Source of the DNA: Methanobacteriota archaeon
GTDB lineage: Archaea > Thermoplasmatota > Poseidoniia > Poseidoniales > Poseidoniaceae
Assembly (NCBI GenBank): GCA_002723635.1
Contig: PBMM01000011.1
Span: 15,585 to 21,191 of the forward strand
Direction of reading: 5' to 3'
Length of the DNA: 5,607 nucleotides
Shown here: positions 1 through 5,607 of the stretch, in pieces
Layout: each line of letters opens with the position of its first letter
Position numbering within the stretch: the first letter of the stretch is position 1
Notes under the pieces: model-generated
The model's database searches: none
Told to the model about the DNA's origin: nothing
What the model saw: the letters and a program-made list of their open reading frames with translations, nothing else
Translations under genes and position numbers: made by a program

Positions 1-1290
1 ACATCCGTTGGCGAGGAAGGGCTCGACATCCCTTCGGCCGATTTGGTCGTGTTCTACGAACCGGTCGCGAGCGCAGTGCGGGCCATTCAACGAAGAGGAC
101 GAACAGGAAGGCACGCCGACGGCGAAGTCGTGATGCTCGTGGCAGAAGGCACGCGAGACGCCCACATGCTCCGAGCATCAGCGAGCCGTGAACGACGAAT
201 GATGGAGCACCTCCGAAGGATGGGACGGACGCGCAAGCTCAACGACTTCGGAATCAAAGGAGATACCCTGGCATGCTTCAAGGTCGACAACGATGGCATC
301 AACATGGCTGCATCCGAGTTCCTTGCGTTGGAACGGGAACGGTTGAGGCCTCAACAGGCACCGGCGACTAAGGAAGAACAACCCACGGCCACAAAACCGG
401 TGCATCAACCTGGCAGCGTTCGACCAGAGGAACGACGCCATCCCGACCAATCCTCCCTCTTTGGCTGGGAAAAGCCCCCTGAGGAACCGAACGTTGCAGA
501 CCGGCCAAAAGCAAAACACGTCGACGGCACCGTGGTGTTTGACGGTCGTAGCACGTCAACGGGCTTGGACGCCCAAGGTCACATGGAGATCGTCCTTGAC
601 CGGCGAGAAGCTTCCTCAACGTTGGCCGCAGGCCTGCGTGCCCGAGGCATACGCCCGGTGTTTCGTCATCTGGTGACCGGAGACGTGCGAATCGGTCCAC
701 GCTTGCTGTTGGAGCGCAAGACGGCCAAAGATCTGCACGCTTCGATTCGTGACGGTCGTTTGCTGAGCCAAGTGCGACGCCTTGCCGCCGCAGCGCCACG
801 GGCTGGGTTGTTGCTGGAAACGGGAGAAGGACTGGAGGGGAGCACCCACCCGAACGCAGTGCACGGAGCCCTAGCTTGGATGGCGTTCGACCTTGGATTG
901 TCGGTCATTTGCGTTCGGAACGCTGACGAATCCGCCGCCTTCCTTGCCCTTGCTGCGCGCCGTGAATTGGCGTGGCTTGATGCCTTGGAAAGCGCCCACG
1001 TCGGCCGACCCGCGGACGAAGCACAACGGGCTCTCCAAGCGGCACAGCATGCCCTTGAGGAAGAAGACCAGGGTAGTGCGATGAGTGGAAAGTGGGACGC
1101 TGCAGCCCGACGACGACGCGCCTCGATGTTGGAAGCCGTCGAGGGAATCGGACCTGCTTCTGCAGCGGCATTGGCCGATGGTTTCGATTCAATTGCAGCC
1201 GTGGCGAACGCCAGCCCGGAGGAATTGGCTGAATCTTCGGGAATTGGACCGGGACGTGCTGCGGAAGTCCACCGTGCCTTGCACGGATGA
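1..1290 (+). CDS. hef: Hef-type helicase/XPF-family nuclease, 3' part (5' end outside window)
   Basis: Hef is an archaeal fork-processing enzyme that joins an SF2 helicase (FANCM-like) to an XPF/ERCC4 structure-specific endonuclease and acts on stalled forks and branched DNA. The frame is open from base 1, so the ATG at 43 is internal. In-window codons 1-11 read TSVGEEGLDIP (helicase motif V region) and codons 30-37 QRRGRTGR (motif VI). A hydrophilic linker follows, roughly codons 100-190. The nuclease domain, roughly codons 195-325, shows the full catalytic signature: DRRE (598-609), GD (679-684) and ERKTAKD (712-732), matching GDx(n)ERKx3D. An Ala/Arg-rich linker leads to a double helix-hairpin-helix (codons 376-429) with VEGIGP and SSGIGPGRA hairpins for DNA binding. 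All 429 visible codons are intact. Full-length Hef is usually around 750 residues, so about 300 N-terminal residues (helicase domain 1) lie upstream. Its 3' end converges on the HdrB-like gene. Confidence 0.93.
   Translation, partial: TSVGEEGLDIPSADLVVFYEPVASAVRAIQRRGRTGRHADGEVVMLVAEGTRDAHMLRASASRERRMMEHLRRMGRTRKLNDFGIKGDTLACFKVDNDGINMAASEFLALERERLRPQQAPATKEEQPTATKPVHQPGSVRPEERRHPDQSSLFGWEKPPEEPNVADRPKAKHVDGTVVFDGRSTSTGLDAQGHMEIVLDRREASSTLAAGLRARGIRPVFRHLVTGDVRIGPRLLLERKTAKDLHASIRDGRLLSQVRRLAAAAPRAGLLLETGEGLEGSTHPNAVHGALAWMAFDLGLSVICVRNADESAAFLALAARRELAWLDALESAHVGRPADEAQRALQAAQHALEEEDQGSAMSGKWDAAARRRRASMLEAVEGIGPASAAALADGFDSIAAVANASPEELAESSGIGPGRAAEVHRALHG
448..471 (+). other. Candidate PIP-box (PCNA-binding) motif in the Hef linker
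   Basis: The residues QSSLFGWE lie in the low-complexity linker between the helicase and nuclease domains. They fit Q-x-x-L-x-x-aromatic, but the usual second aromatic residue is Glu. Archaeal Hef/XPF nucleases are known to work with PCNA, and a linker position is where such short motifs usually sit. Function is inferred from pattern only. Confidence 0.35.
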
Positions 1291-1315
1291 AGGAACGAAA
1301 CCCGAAGTGACGGTT

Positions 1316-2170
1316 TCAACCGCCAATGACCTTCACGCGGGTGATGAGTTGGGCGAGACGATCGGGGAAATATCCGAATGAAAAAGCGACGAGTTCCGCG
1401 AGATGAACAATCGGCATGGTCGTGTCCTTTCCAGTCATCTTTCCTGCCTTGACCTGGTAGGAATCGAGATTTGCATGGGAGATGGTGCATGCACTGACCA
1501 TCAGTTCTGCACCGGATTGCTTCGCGTCTGAAAGCACGGCGGCCGTCATTTTCATTGCAACCTTTTCATTCGTCAGAAGGCTTGGTGCACCGACGCTCTG
1601 GCACTTTGATTCGTAGTCCACTGGCGTTCCACCAAGAGCAGCGATCAAGTCTTCGAGGTAGTGTGGGTTGAACGCATCATCTTCGCTGCAAAACCCATCT
1701 TGTTGCATGTAGGGGCCGTAGTATCCTGCGATGTTCATGTCCAGAGGATTGACGACGGCTGCATTGATTTTGTCAAGACCGATGTCTTCGACCAGAACGT
1801 GAAGCAAGTGGCGTGATTTTGACTCACCCATGTACTCGATGCCTGAGCTTCGAGCAATCAGGTTGTTGAGTTGGGCAGCGAGCACTGCATCCTTGGCCAT
1901 GGTGGTGGCTGTATCACAATGAATGCTGTGTGAAGTTGCACACGACGTCATGATGTCGAGGCCTTTTTGCTCAGCGAGGGCGAGGTTTCGAGCCGCAAGC
2001 GCGTGCTGCAACCGAGTCGATGCTTGACGGATGATGTTTCCACCGTCTGACGTGGCCTTTGGGATCTCAACCAAAGTGATGCCCAGAGATTTGCACAGTG
2101 GTTGGATGCAATCCTCAACCTCCATCATCGCTCCACGGGCGACGTTTCCGGGGTAGTACGCCACTTGCAT
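1316..2170 (-). CDS. HdrB/SdhE-like CCG-domain protein with degenerate cysteine motifs
   Basis: The protein has 284 residues, close to the HdrB length of about 290-300. It aligns along its length with heterodisulfide reductase subunit B and SdhE/TfrB C-terminal domains: YYPG at 5-8, AARNLALAE at 59-67, GLDIMTSC at 70-77, PHYLEDLIAALGG at 169-181, SGAELMVSAC at 219-228, LDSYQ at 235-239 and MPIVHLAEL at 252-260. In that family two CCG motifs (C..CC..CxxC) hold noncubane [4Fe-4S] clusters. Here, by hand alignment, the ten ligand positions read N9, S41, D42, C77, S80 and P153, S192, V193, C228, S231, so only two cysteines remain. Five other cysteines (21, 26, 85, 161, 190) are off-motif. No membrane segment or signal peptide is seen. 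The ATG at 2170 follows a strong Shine-Dalgarno, 9 bases after the upstream stop, so translation is probably coupled to the flavodoxin-SdhB-like gene. Classical heterodisulfide chemistry is unlikely. A scaffold, altered metal site or flavin-linked role is possible. Confidence 0.85.
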   Translation of the reverse strand: MQVAYYPGNVARGAMMEVEDCIQPLCKSLGITLVEIPKATSDGGNIIRQASTRLQHALAARNLALAEQKGLDIMTSCATSHSIHCDTATTMAKDAVLAAQLNNLIARSSGIEYMGESKSRHLLHVLVEDIGLDKINAAVVNPLDMNIAGYYGPYMQQDGFCSEDDAFNPHYLEDLIAALGGTPVDYESKCQSVGAPSLLTNEKVAMKMTAAVLSDAKQSGAELMVSACTISHANLDSYQVKAGKMTGKDTTMPIVHLAELVAFSFGYFPDRLAQLITRVKVIGG

Positions 2171-2175
2171 CGTTC

Positions 2176-2181
2176 CACCTC
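2176..2181 (-). promoter_or_regulatory. Strong Shine-Dalgarno overlapping the upstream stop codon
   Basis: On the minus strand the junction reads TGAGGTGGAACGATG. GAGGTG complements the 3' end of archaeal 16S rRNA and sits 5 bases before the ATG at 2170. Its first two bases belong to the TGA of the upstream gene. This fixes the start of the HdrB-like gene and argues for co-transcription and coupled translation of the pair. Confidence 0.75.
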
Positions 2182-4357
2182 AGAACCTTTGGTCGAGTTC
2201 GTTGAAGAGACTCACGACCTCATGGTGATCAACCACCTTTGAGTTGAACATGTTCGGAATCTTCCCGACGCCAGCTGGAGGGAGAAGGAGGGCCTGCAGG
2301 CTACGGATGGGCGGCCCACCCGTTCGTGTGAATCCAAACACCATCCGCGCGGAAACGCCAGAAAAGATGTTTGAGACGAGGCCGAGTGGTCCGAGGACCT
2401 GACGGTAAAGGGTGGTTTCGTTGAGCTTGCCGGACAACTTGACAGAACGCCCGTACCACTTGACCTGCCGGCCGGCGCGGCCCGCGAAACGGAACTCGTG
2501 GAGGAGGCGCCCGCGAGCGTCGAGCATCGCTTCGGAAATCAGACGTCCGTCCTCGCCTTGGCGACTGATTGATGAGAGGTCGGTTTCCGACCACATGCCG
2601 CCATCCTGCTGGAGGGTGTTCATGAGCTCACGGCGTTGTTCTTCCCCGCAGCGAGGGTCGCTGGCACGCTGCCAGAGCCTGGTCAGTACGCCTGGCCCGA
2701 CGTAGGTGTCGTCGAACGGAGTGGTGTCCGACATGCCGTGTGCGGCAAGGTCGGAGACGGCATCGAAGCGGCAGTGGAGGGCGGTTGCTTCGCCCAGATT
2801 CATGGTGCCCATGGTCGAGCCGTTGGACAACCGTTCACCAGAACGGGGGTCAGCTCGCATCCATGGCTTAGCCTCGCTGCGCTTGCGTTCAAGGCGGGAG
2901 GTATCAACGATGAGATCGCGGACGACGGGAAGACCAGGCAGGGGCTCGAGCAGAAGCGTGCCACCCTCGTTCACGAGGCCATCAAGCCGAGCAACGTCGG
3001 CGAGAACGATGCGCCCGTTGGCACGAATGGCGGTCGTTGGGGTGCCGCATCCATCGCCACGGCGGAACGCCAAGCTGCCGTCCAAGTCACCTTGCACCGC
3101 TTCGAGCAGATCCTGCAGACTGGCATGGCCAGGCAGGGCGCATGACAGAGTATCGAAGCCTGAAGAGGCCGCAACCGGGTCGTAGCGGAAGAGGCGAAGC
3201 GTGATGGACATCTCATCAGCGACCACAGTGGCGGGAGCAAAGTCGCCGTCAACGACCGTCTCTTCATCTCCGGTCCCGTAGGCCTTCATTTCGTCAAGGA
3301 GTTCGACTTGCAGGGTGCCGGAATCATCGACGCAAGCGAGGAGGGGCAGGGCTTCTTCGACCCATACCTTCCAAGGCGGCTCGAAATCAACGTCGCACTC
3401 CTGAATGGGGTGCGCCTGCTTTCCGCCAAGCGCGGCAAGCTTGTTGTTCCAATCATGGCCAGCTTTGCAGAACTCGTCGTAGGAAGTATCGCCGATGGCA
3501 CACACCGAATAATGCAGGGAAGCAAGGGCGGGACCGTTGGCGTTGATGGCGTTCCACATGGCGTCGGCGTTGTCGGGCATTTCGCCCTCGCCCCAGGTGG
3601 AGGTGATGATCATCACGCGCTTCATGGCCGCCAGCTTTGCGGGGTCGAAACCGTCCATGTCCACCACGGTGGGCTGGAGACCAAAGTTAGCGGCGAGTTT
3701 GGCCGTCTTTTCGGCAAGGCCTGCGGCGTTCCCGGTCTGAGAGCCAAAGAGGATGTTGATCGACCGATCGCCGGCAAAGACCGCGTTCAGCGCCTCAGAG
3801 GCGCCCTCACTGTTCACTTGTGTGGTGGAGGAGGTGTCGTCAACCACGGCGTCGGATGGAGCCGCTGTGCTCTCGTCGTATTCCCCGCCGTCGACGGTTT
3901 GCATGACCGGCAACACCGAATCTGCCCAGGACTTCCACACCGGTTCGTAATCGACGTCGCAGAGTTGGATGTCGTGCACACGCGTGGCGCCCAGCTGAGC
4001 GAATTTCTGATCCCAGTCAATGCCGGCTTTACAGAATTCGTCGTAAGACGTGTCGCCGATGGCGCACACGGAGAAACTCACGCCTGCGAGAGGAGGGTTG
4101 GTCTCGTTGGTGGCCATCCAAAGGTCCTCGGCGTTGTCGGGCATGTCGCCCTCTCCCCACGTGGACGTGATGATGAGCACACGCTTGTAATCTGCAAACT
4201 GAGCTGGATTGAATCCGTCCATGTCATGGATGACTGGTGCGAATCCCATGCCCTTGGACATCTTTGCCGTTTTTTCTGCCAATTCTTCGGCGTTCCCGGT
4301 TTGAGAACCAAAGAAAATGGCGAGTTGAGGATTGCCAGAGACGCCGGACATATTCAT
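2180..4357 (-). CDS. Tandem flavodoxin fused to a cysteine-depleted SdhB/FrdB-like domain
   Basis: About 725 residues from the ATG at 4357. A GTG at 4369 and an ATG at 4351 are alternative starts; I prefer 4357 because a TATA-like box lies about 27 bases upstream. Residues 12-152 and 200-340 are two flavodoxin domains of the CysJ/P450-reductase type. Both have the phosphate loop GSQTGNA, the TSTWGEG.MPDNA loop (Trp67 and Trp255) and GDTSYDEFCKAG, so FMN binding is expected. Acidic Ser/Thr-rich linkers follow each. Residues 383-626 match the iron-sulfur subunit of succinate dehydrogenase/fumarate reductase: ITLRLFRYDP, SLAFRR (428-433), NGRIVLAD, PLPGLPVVRDLIVD (472-485), KPW and VGPGVL (553-558). 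Nearly all cluster cysteines are gone; this part has only C406, C437, C529 and C570. Residues 627-725 are unrecognised. No NADPH/FAD reductase module, signal peptide or clear membrane helix is present. It precedes the HdrB/SdhE-like gene, echoing SdhB-SdhE or TfrB pairing. The domain calls are firm; function is unknown. Confidence 0.88.
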   Translation of the reverse strand: MNMSGVSGNPQLAIFFGSQTGNAEELAEKTAKMSKGMGFAPVIHDMDGFNPAQFADYKRVLIITSTWGEGDMPDNAEDLWMATNETNPPLAGVSFSVCAIGDTSYDEFCKAGIDWDQKFAQLGATRVHDIQLCDVDYEPVWKSWADSVLPVMQTVDGGEYDESTAAPSDAVVDDTSSTTQVNSEGASEALNAVFAGDRSINILFGSQTGNAAGLAEKTAKLAANFGLQPTVVDMDGFDPAKLAAMKRVMIITSTWGEGEMPDNADAMWNAINANGPALASLHYSVCAIGDTSYDEFCKAGHDWNNKLAALGGKQAHPIQECDVDFEPPWKVWVEEALPLLACVDDSGTLQVELLDEMKAYGTGDEETVVDGDFAPATVVADEMSITLRLFRYDPVAASSGFDTLSCALPGHASLQDLLEAVQGDLDGSLAFRRGDGCGTPTTAIRANGRIVLADVARLDGLVNEGGTLLLEPLPGLPVVRDLIVDTSRLERKRSEAKPWMRADPRSGERLSNGSTMGTMNLGEATALHCRFDAVSDLAAHGMSDTTPFDDTYVGPGVLTRLWQRASDPRCGEEQRRELMNTLQQDGGMWSETDLSSISRQGEDGRLISEAMLDARGRLLHEFRFAGRAGRQVKWYGRSVKLSGKLNETTLYRQVLGPLGLVSNIFSGVSARMVFGFTRTGGPPIRSLQALLLPPAGVGKIPNMFNSKVVDHHEVVSLFNELDQRF
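3338..3760 (-). repeat. Flavodoxin domain copy 2 (internal coding duplication)
   Basis: This copy encodes residues 200-340, again with GSQTGNA, TSTWGEGEMPDNA and GDTSYDEFCKAG. FMN-contacting loops are as well kept as in copy 1. Divergence is concentrated in helices and surface positions, so both copies look functional. Confidence 0.85.
3902..4324 (-). repeat. Flavodoxin domain copy 1 (internal coding duplication)
   Basis: This copy encodes residues 12-152 of the fusion protein. It aligns without gaps to the second copy, 564 bases downstream on the minus strand; my hand count gives about 86 identical residues of 141. Synonymous sites differ often (for example in the GDTSYDEFC segment), which points to an old duplication kept under protein-level selection rather than a recent DNA repeat. 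Confidence 0.85.
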
Positions 4358-4381
4358 CCCCGCTTCCACTCGACGTGAGTG

Positions 4382-4387
4382 ATTATT
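4382..4387 (-). promoter_or_regulatory. Weak TATA-like element upstream of the flavodoxin-SdhB-like gene
   Basis: The minus strand reads GGCAATAATC here, an AT-rich hexamer (AATAAT) in otherwise GC-rich sequence. It is centred about 27 bases upstream of the ATG at 4357 and 33 upstream of the ATG at 4351. That is the distance expected for an archaeal TATA box and a leaderless or nearly leaderless mRNA. No GGAGG-type site precedes these starts; only GCGGGG is present. The match to a TATA consensus is poor. Confidence 0.35.
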
Positions 4388-4398
4388 GCCACCCGCGA

Positions 4399-4416
4399 GG
4401 AGCCTTTCAAGGTTCC
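4399..4416. other. Imperfect hairpin/dyad between thermosome and redox genes
   Basis: The plus strand reads GGAGCCT-TTCA-AGGTTCC, a 7-base stem with one G:T pair and a 4-base loop. On the transcribed minus strand that pair becomes an A/C mismatch. No long T-run follows on the minus strand, so it is not a convincing terminator. The rest of the roughly 100-base intergenic stretch shows no RNA gene or small open frame that I can support. Confidence 0.2.
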
Positions 4417-4425
4417 TTCCACTCC

Positions 4426-4441
4426 ATCACGTGAATGTGAT
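4426..4441. promoter_or_regulatory. Small dyad ATCAC-N6-GTGAT in the intergenic region
   Basis: A perfect inverted repeat with 5-base arms and a 6-base spacer lies 17 bases beyond the thermosome stop and about 40 bases upstream of the TATA-like element. It could be a regulator site for the redox gene pair or part of the thermosome 3' end. Arms this short can occur by chance. Confidence 0.25.
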
Positions 4442-4458
4442 ACGGCGAGGATGAAACA

Positions 4459-5607
4459 TCACATTCCGAAGTCGTCCATGCCGTCGCCTTCGGAGGGGAT
4501 AACGCCCTTCGAAGAGATGACGTCGTCGATACGCAGGATCATGGTCGCGGTTTCGGTCGCAGATTGAATGGCCTGTTCGACCACACGCACCGGTTCGAGG
4601 ACGTGCCCTGCCAACATGTCGGCGACGCCGCCTTCGTAGACGTTGATGCCTGCATGCACTTGACCATCAGCGTGAGCCTTTCGAAGGTCGATGATGGTCG
4701 TGACCGGGTCAAGGCCTGCGTTTTCAGCCAGCGTCCTTGGGACGATCTCAAGGGCCGAGGCAAAGGCCTCGATGGCCATCTGTTCGCGGCCTCCAACGCC
4801 CTCAGCATAGGTGCGCAGCTCACGGGACAGGGACGCCAAAACCGAACCACCTCCGGTCAGAACTGCGCCGTCCTCCCACGCCACGGCCACGACGCCTACG
4901 GCGTCGTCGAACGCGCGGCGGATTTCGTCCACCACGTGTTCGGTGCCGCCGCGCAACAGCACGGAAACGGACTTGGCTTCGGGGCAGCCGGTCAGGAAAG
5001 TCATGTCGGATTCACCGATCTTGCGCTCTTCGACGCGGGCGGCGTGCCCAAGGTCAGCGTCGCTCAAGTCGTCGATGGTGGTGACCACACGACCACCGGT
5101 GGCCTTGGCCAAGGCTTCCATGTCGGACTTCTTGGCACGACGGATGGCGAAAACGCCAGCCTTGGCCAAGTAGTGCTGAGCGAGGTCGTCGATGCCCTTC
5201 TGGCAGACCACGACGTTTGCGCCGGTGGCGCAGATGGTTTCCACCAAGCCACGGATGTAGTTCTGCTCTTCTTCAAGGAAAGCAGCCAACTGGTTCGGGT
5301 CTGTGATCTGGATTTTCGCATCCACCTCGGTCTTCTTGACCTCGATGGCGGAGTTGATCAGCGCGATGCGGCCATCGGACACCACACGAGGCATCCCGGC
5401 GTGCACGCGTTCCTTGTCGAGGATAATGCCGTCAACCAGGGTGCTGTCCCGGATGGAACCGCCTTGGCGCTTCTCCACCTTGATGTCGTCAAGGTCCACG
5501 AGCCGCTCGTCGTCTTCCACTCGGCCGACGGCGTTCACGGCACGGACGCAGATGTCCGCGAGGAAGGCCTTCACCGCTCCAGCCGACTTCCCGGTGAGCG
5601 ACGTCTT
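4459..5607 (-). CDS. thsA: Thermosome (group II chaperonin) subunit, 3' part (5' end outside window)
   Basis: This is an ATP-dependent cytosolic folding chaperonin that forms double rings with a built-in lid. The frame is open to the window edge; the first visible residues are KTSLTGKSAGAV, matching the family's AKTSMTGK segment, so the GTG at 5574 is internal. The visible 382 residues cover the C-terminal side of the equatorial and intermediate domains, the apical domain (GIILDKERVHAGMP, VKKTEVDAKIQITDPNQL) and the helical lid protrusion after it. LLRGGTEHVVDE marks the return to the intermediate domain. RAFDDAV carries the Asp expected to activate water for ATP hydrolysis (in-window residue 235). 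Next come the GGGSVL nucleotide-site loop (252-257), GGREQMAIEAF and PRTLAENAGLDP. The tail is short and Met/Asp-rich (GDGMDDFGM). The family is about 540-550 residues, so about 160 (with the GDGTT ATP motif) are missing upstream. The symbol is by family; the paralogue (A or B) cannot be told. Confidence 0.95.
   Translation of the reverse strand, partial: KTSLTGKSAGAVKAFLADICVRAVNAVGRVEDDERLVDLDDIKVEKRQGGSIRDSTLVDGIILDKERVHAGMPRVVSDGRIALINSAIEVKKTEVDAKIQITDPNQLAAFLEEEQNYIRGLVETICATGANVVVCQKGIDDLAQHYLAKAGVFAIRRAKKSDMEALAKATGGRVVTTIDDLSDADLGHAARVEERKIGESDMTFLTGCPEAKSVSVLLRGGTEHVVDEIRRAFDDAVGVVAVAWEDGAVLTGGGSVLASLSRELRTYAEGVGGREQMAIEAFASALEIVPRTLAENAGLDPVTTIIDLRKAHADGQVHAGINVYEGGVADMLAGHVLEPVRVVEQAIQSATETATMILRIDDVISSKGVIPSEGDGMDDFGM

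Noticed and set aside
1291..1315. Terminator in the convergent gap between hef and the HdrB-like gene
   Set aside because: The 25 bases contain no clear hairpin and no T-run longer than three on either strand.
666..1490. Minus-strand open frame (274 codons) across the Hef nuclease and the convergent junction
   Set aside because: It overlaps the catalytic ERK and helix-hairpin-helix coding of Hef and the end of the HdrB-like gene. Its Arg/Ser/Ala-rich translation is typical of a shadow frame.
1316..4357. The redox pair as pseudogenes
   Set aside because: Both frames are full length with no stops or frameshifts, a strong ribosome-binding site lies between them, and FMN loops and fold motifs are well kept. 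Only Fe-S ligand positions are systematically changed.
4358..4369. GTG at 4367-4369 as start of the flavodoxin-SdhB-like protein
   Set aside because: It has no ribosome-binding site and lies only about 15 bases from the TATA-like box. It adds just MEAG before an ATG, so the ATG at 4357 (or 4351) fits better.
3308..4378. Long plus-strand open frame (356 codons) opposite the flavodoxin-SdhB-like gene
   Set aside because: It is antisense to strongly conserved flavodoxin motifs, and its translation resembles no family I know. GC-rich codon use on the real strand explains its length.
5572..5574. GTG as a start codon for the thermosome gene
   Set aside because: The frame continues upstream to the window edge with conserved thermosome residues (KTSLTGK), so this is an internal Val.
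1..5607. tRNA, rRNA, CRISPR array, insertion sequence or attachment site
   Set aside because: No cloverleaf, regularly spaced repeats, transposase or flanking inverted repeats were seen. The only repeat is the protein-coding flavodoxin duplication.

Overview
The window looks like a gene-dense piece of a euryarchaeal chromosome. At one edge is the C-terminal part of a Hef-type helicase/nuclease, an enzyme known from archaea. At the other is the C-terminal part of a thermosome (group II chaperonin) subunit. The moderately high GC, very short intergenic gaps and a possible leaderless promoter would fit a Thermoplasmatota lineage such as marine group II (Poseidoniales). That placement is inference, because there is no rRNA or other taxonomic marker here.

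Layout: (1) bases 1-1290, plus strand: 3' part of hef, with the end of helicase domain 2, a linker with a PIP-box-like motif, an XPF/ERCC4 nuclease and a double helix-hairpin-helix tail. (2) Bases 1316-2170, minus strand, convergent with hef across a 25-base gap: a 284-residue relative of HdrB/SdhE (CCG-domain family) that has lost most of the cysteines that bind iron-sulfur clusters. (3) Bases 2180-4357, minus strand, 9 bases upstream of the HdrB-like gene: a multidomain protein of about 725 residues. It has two tandem flavodoxin domains with intact FMN loops, then a fumarate reductase/succinate dehydrogenase iron-sulfur-subunit (SdhB/FrdB) fold lacking nearly all cluster cysteines, then an unrecognised tail of about 100 residues. 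(4) Bases 4358-4458: an intergenic stretch with a weak TATA-like element and two small dyads. (5) Bases 4459-5607, minus strand: the 3' part of a thermosome gene.

The central pair is the exciting part. SdhB followed by an HdrB/SdhE-type CCG protein is the gene pairing of thiol:fumarate reductase and of archaeal non-classical succinate dehydrogenases, where both proteins are defined by Fe-S clusters. Here both keep clear family anchors, including a near-perfect PLPGLPV.RDL.VD segment in the SdhB part. Nearly all ligand cysteines are replaced, and two FMN-binding flavodoxins are fused to the SdhB scaffold. The reading frames are intact, so this looks like selected remodelling rather than pseudogene decay. 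I infer an iron-poor or iron-free, flavin-based redox or scaffold complex derived from an SdhB-SdhE pair; its substrate and partners cannot be read from this window. Hef and the thermosome look like ordinary housekeeping neighbours.
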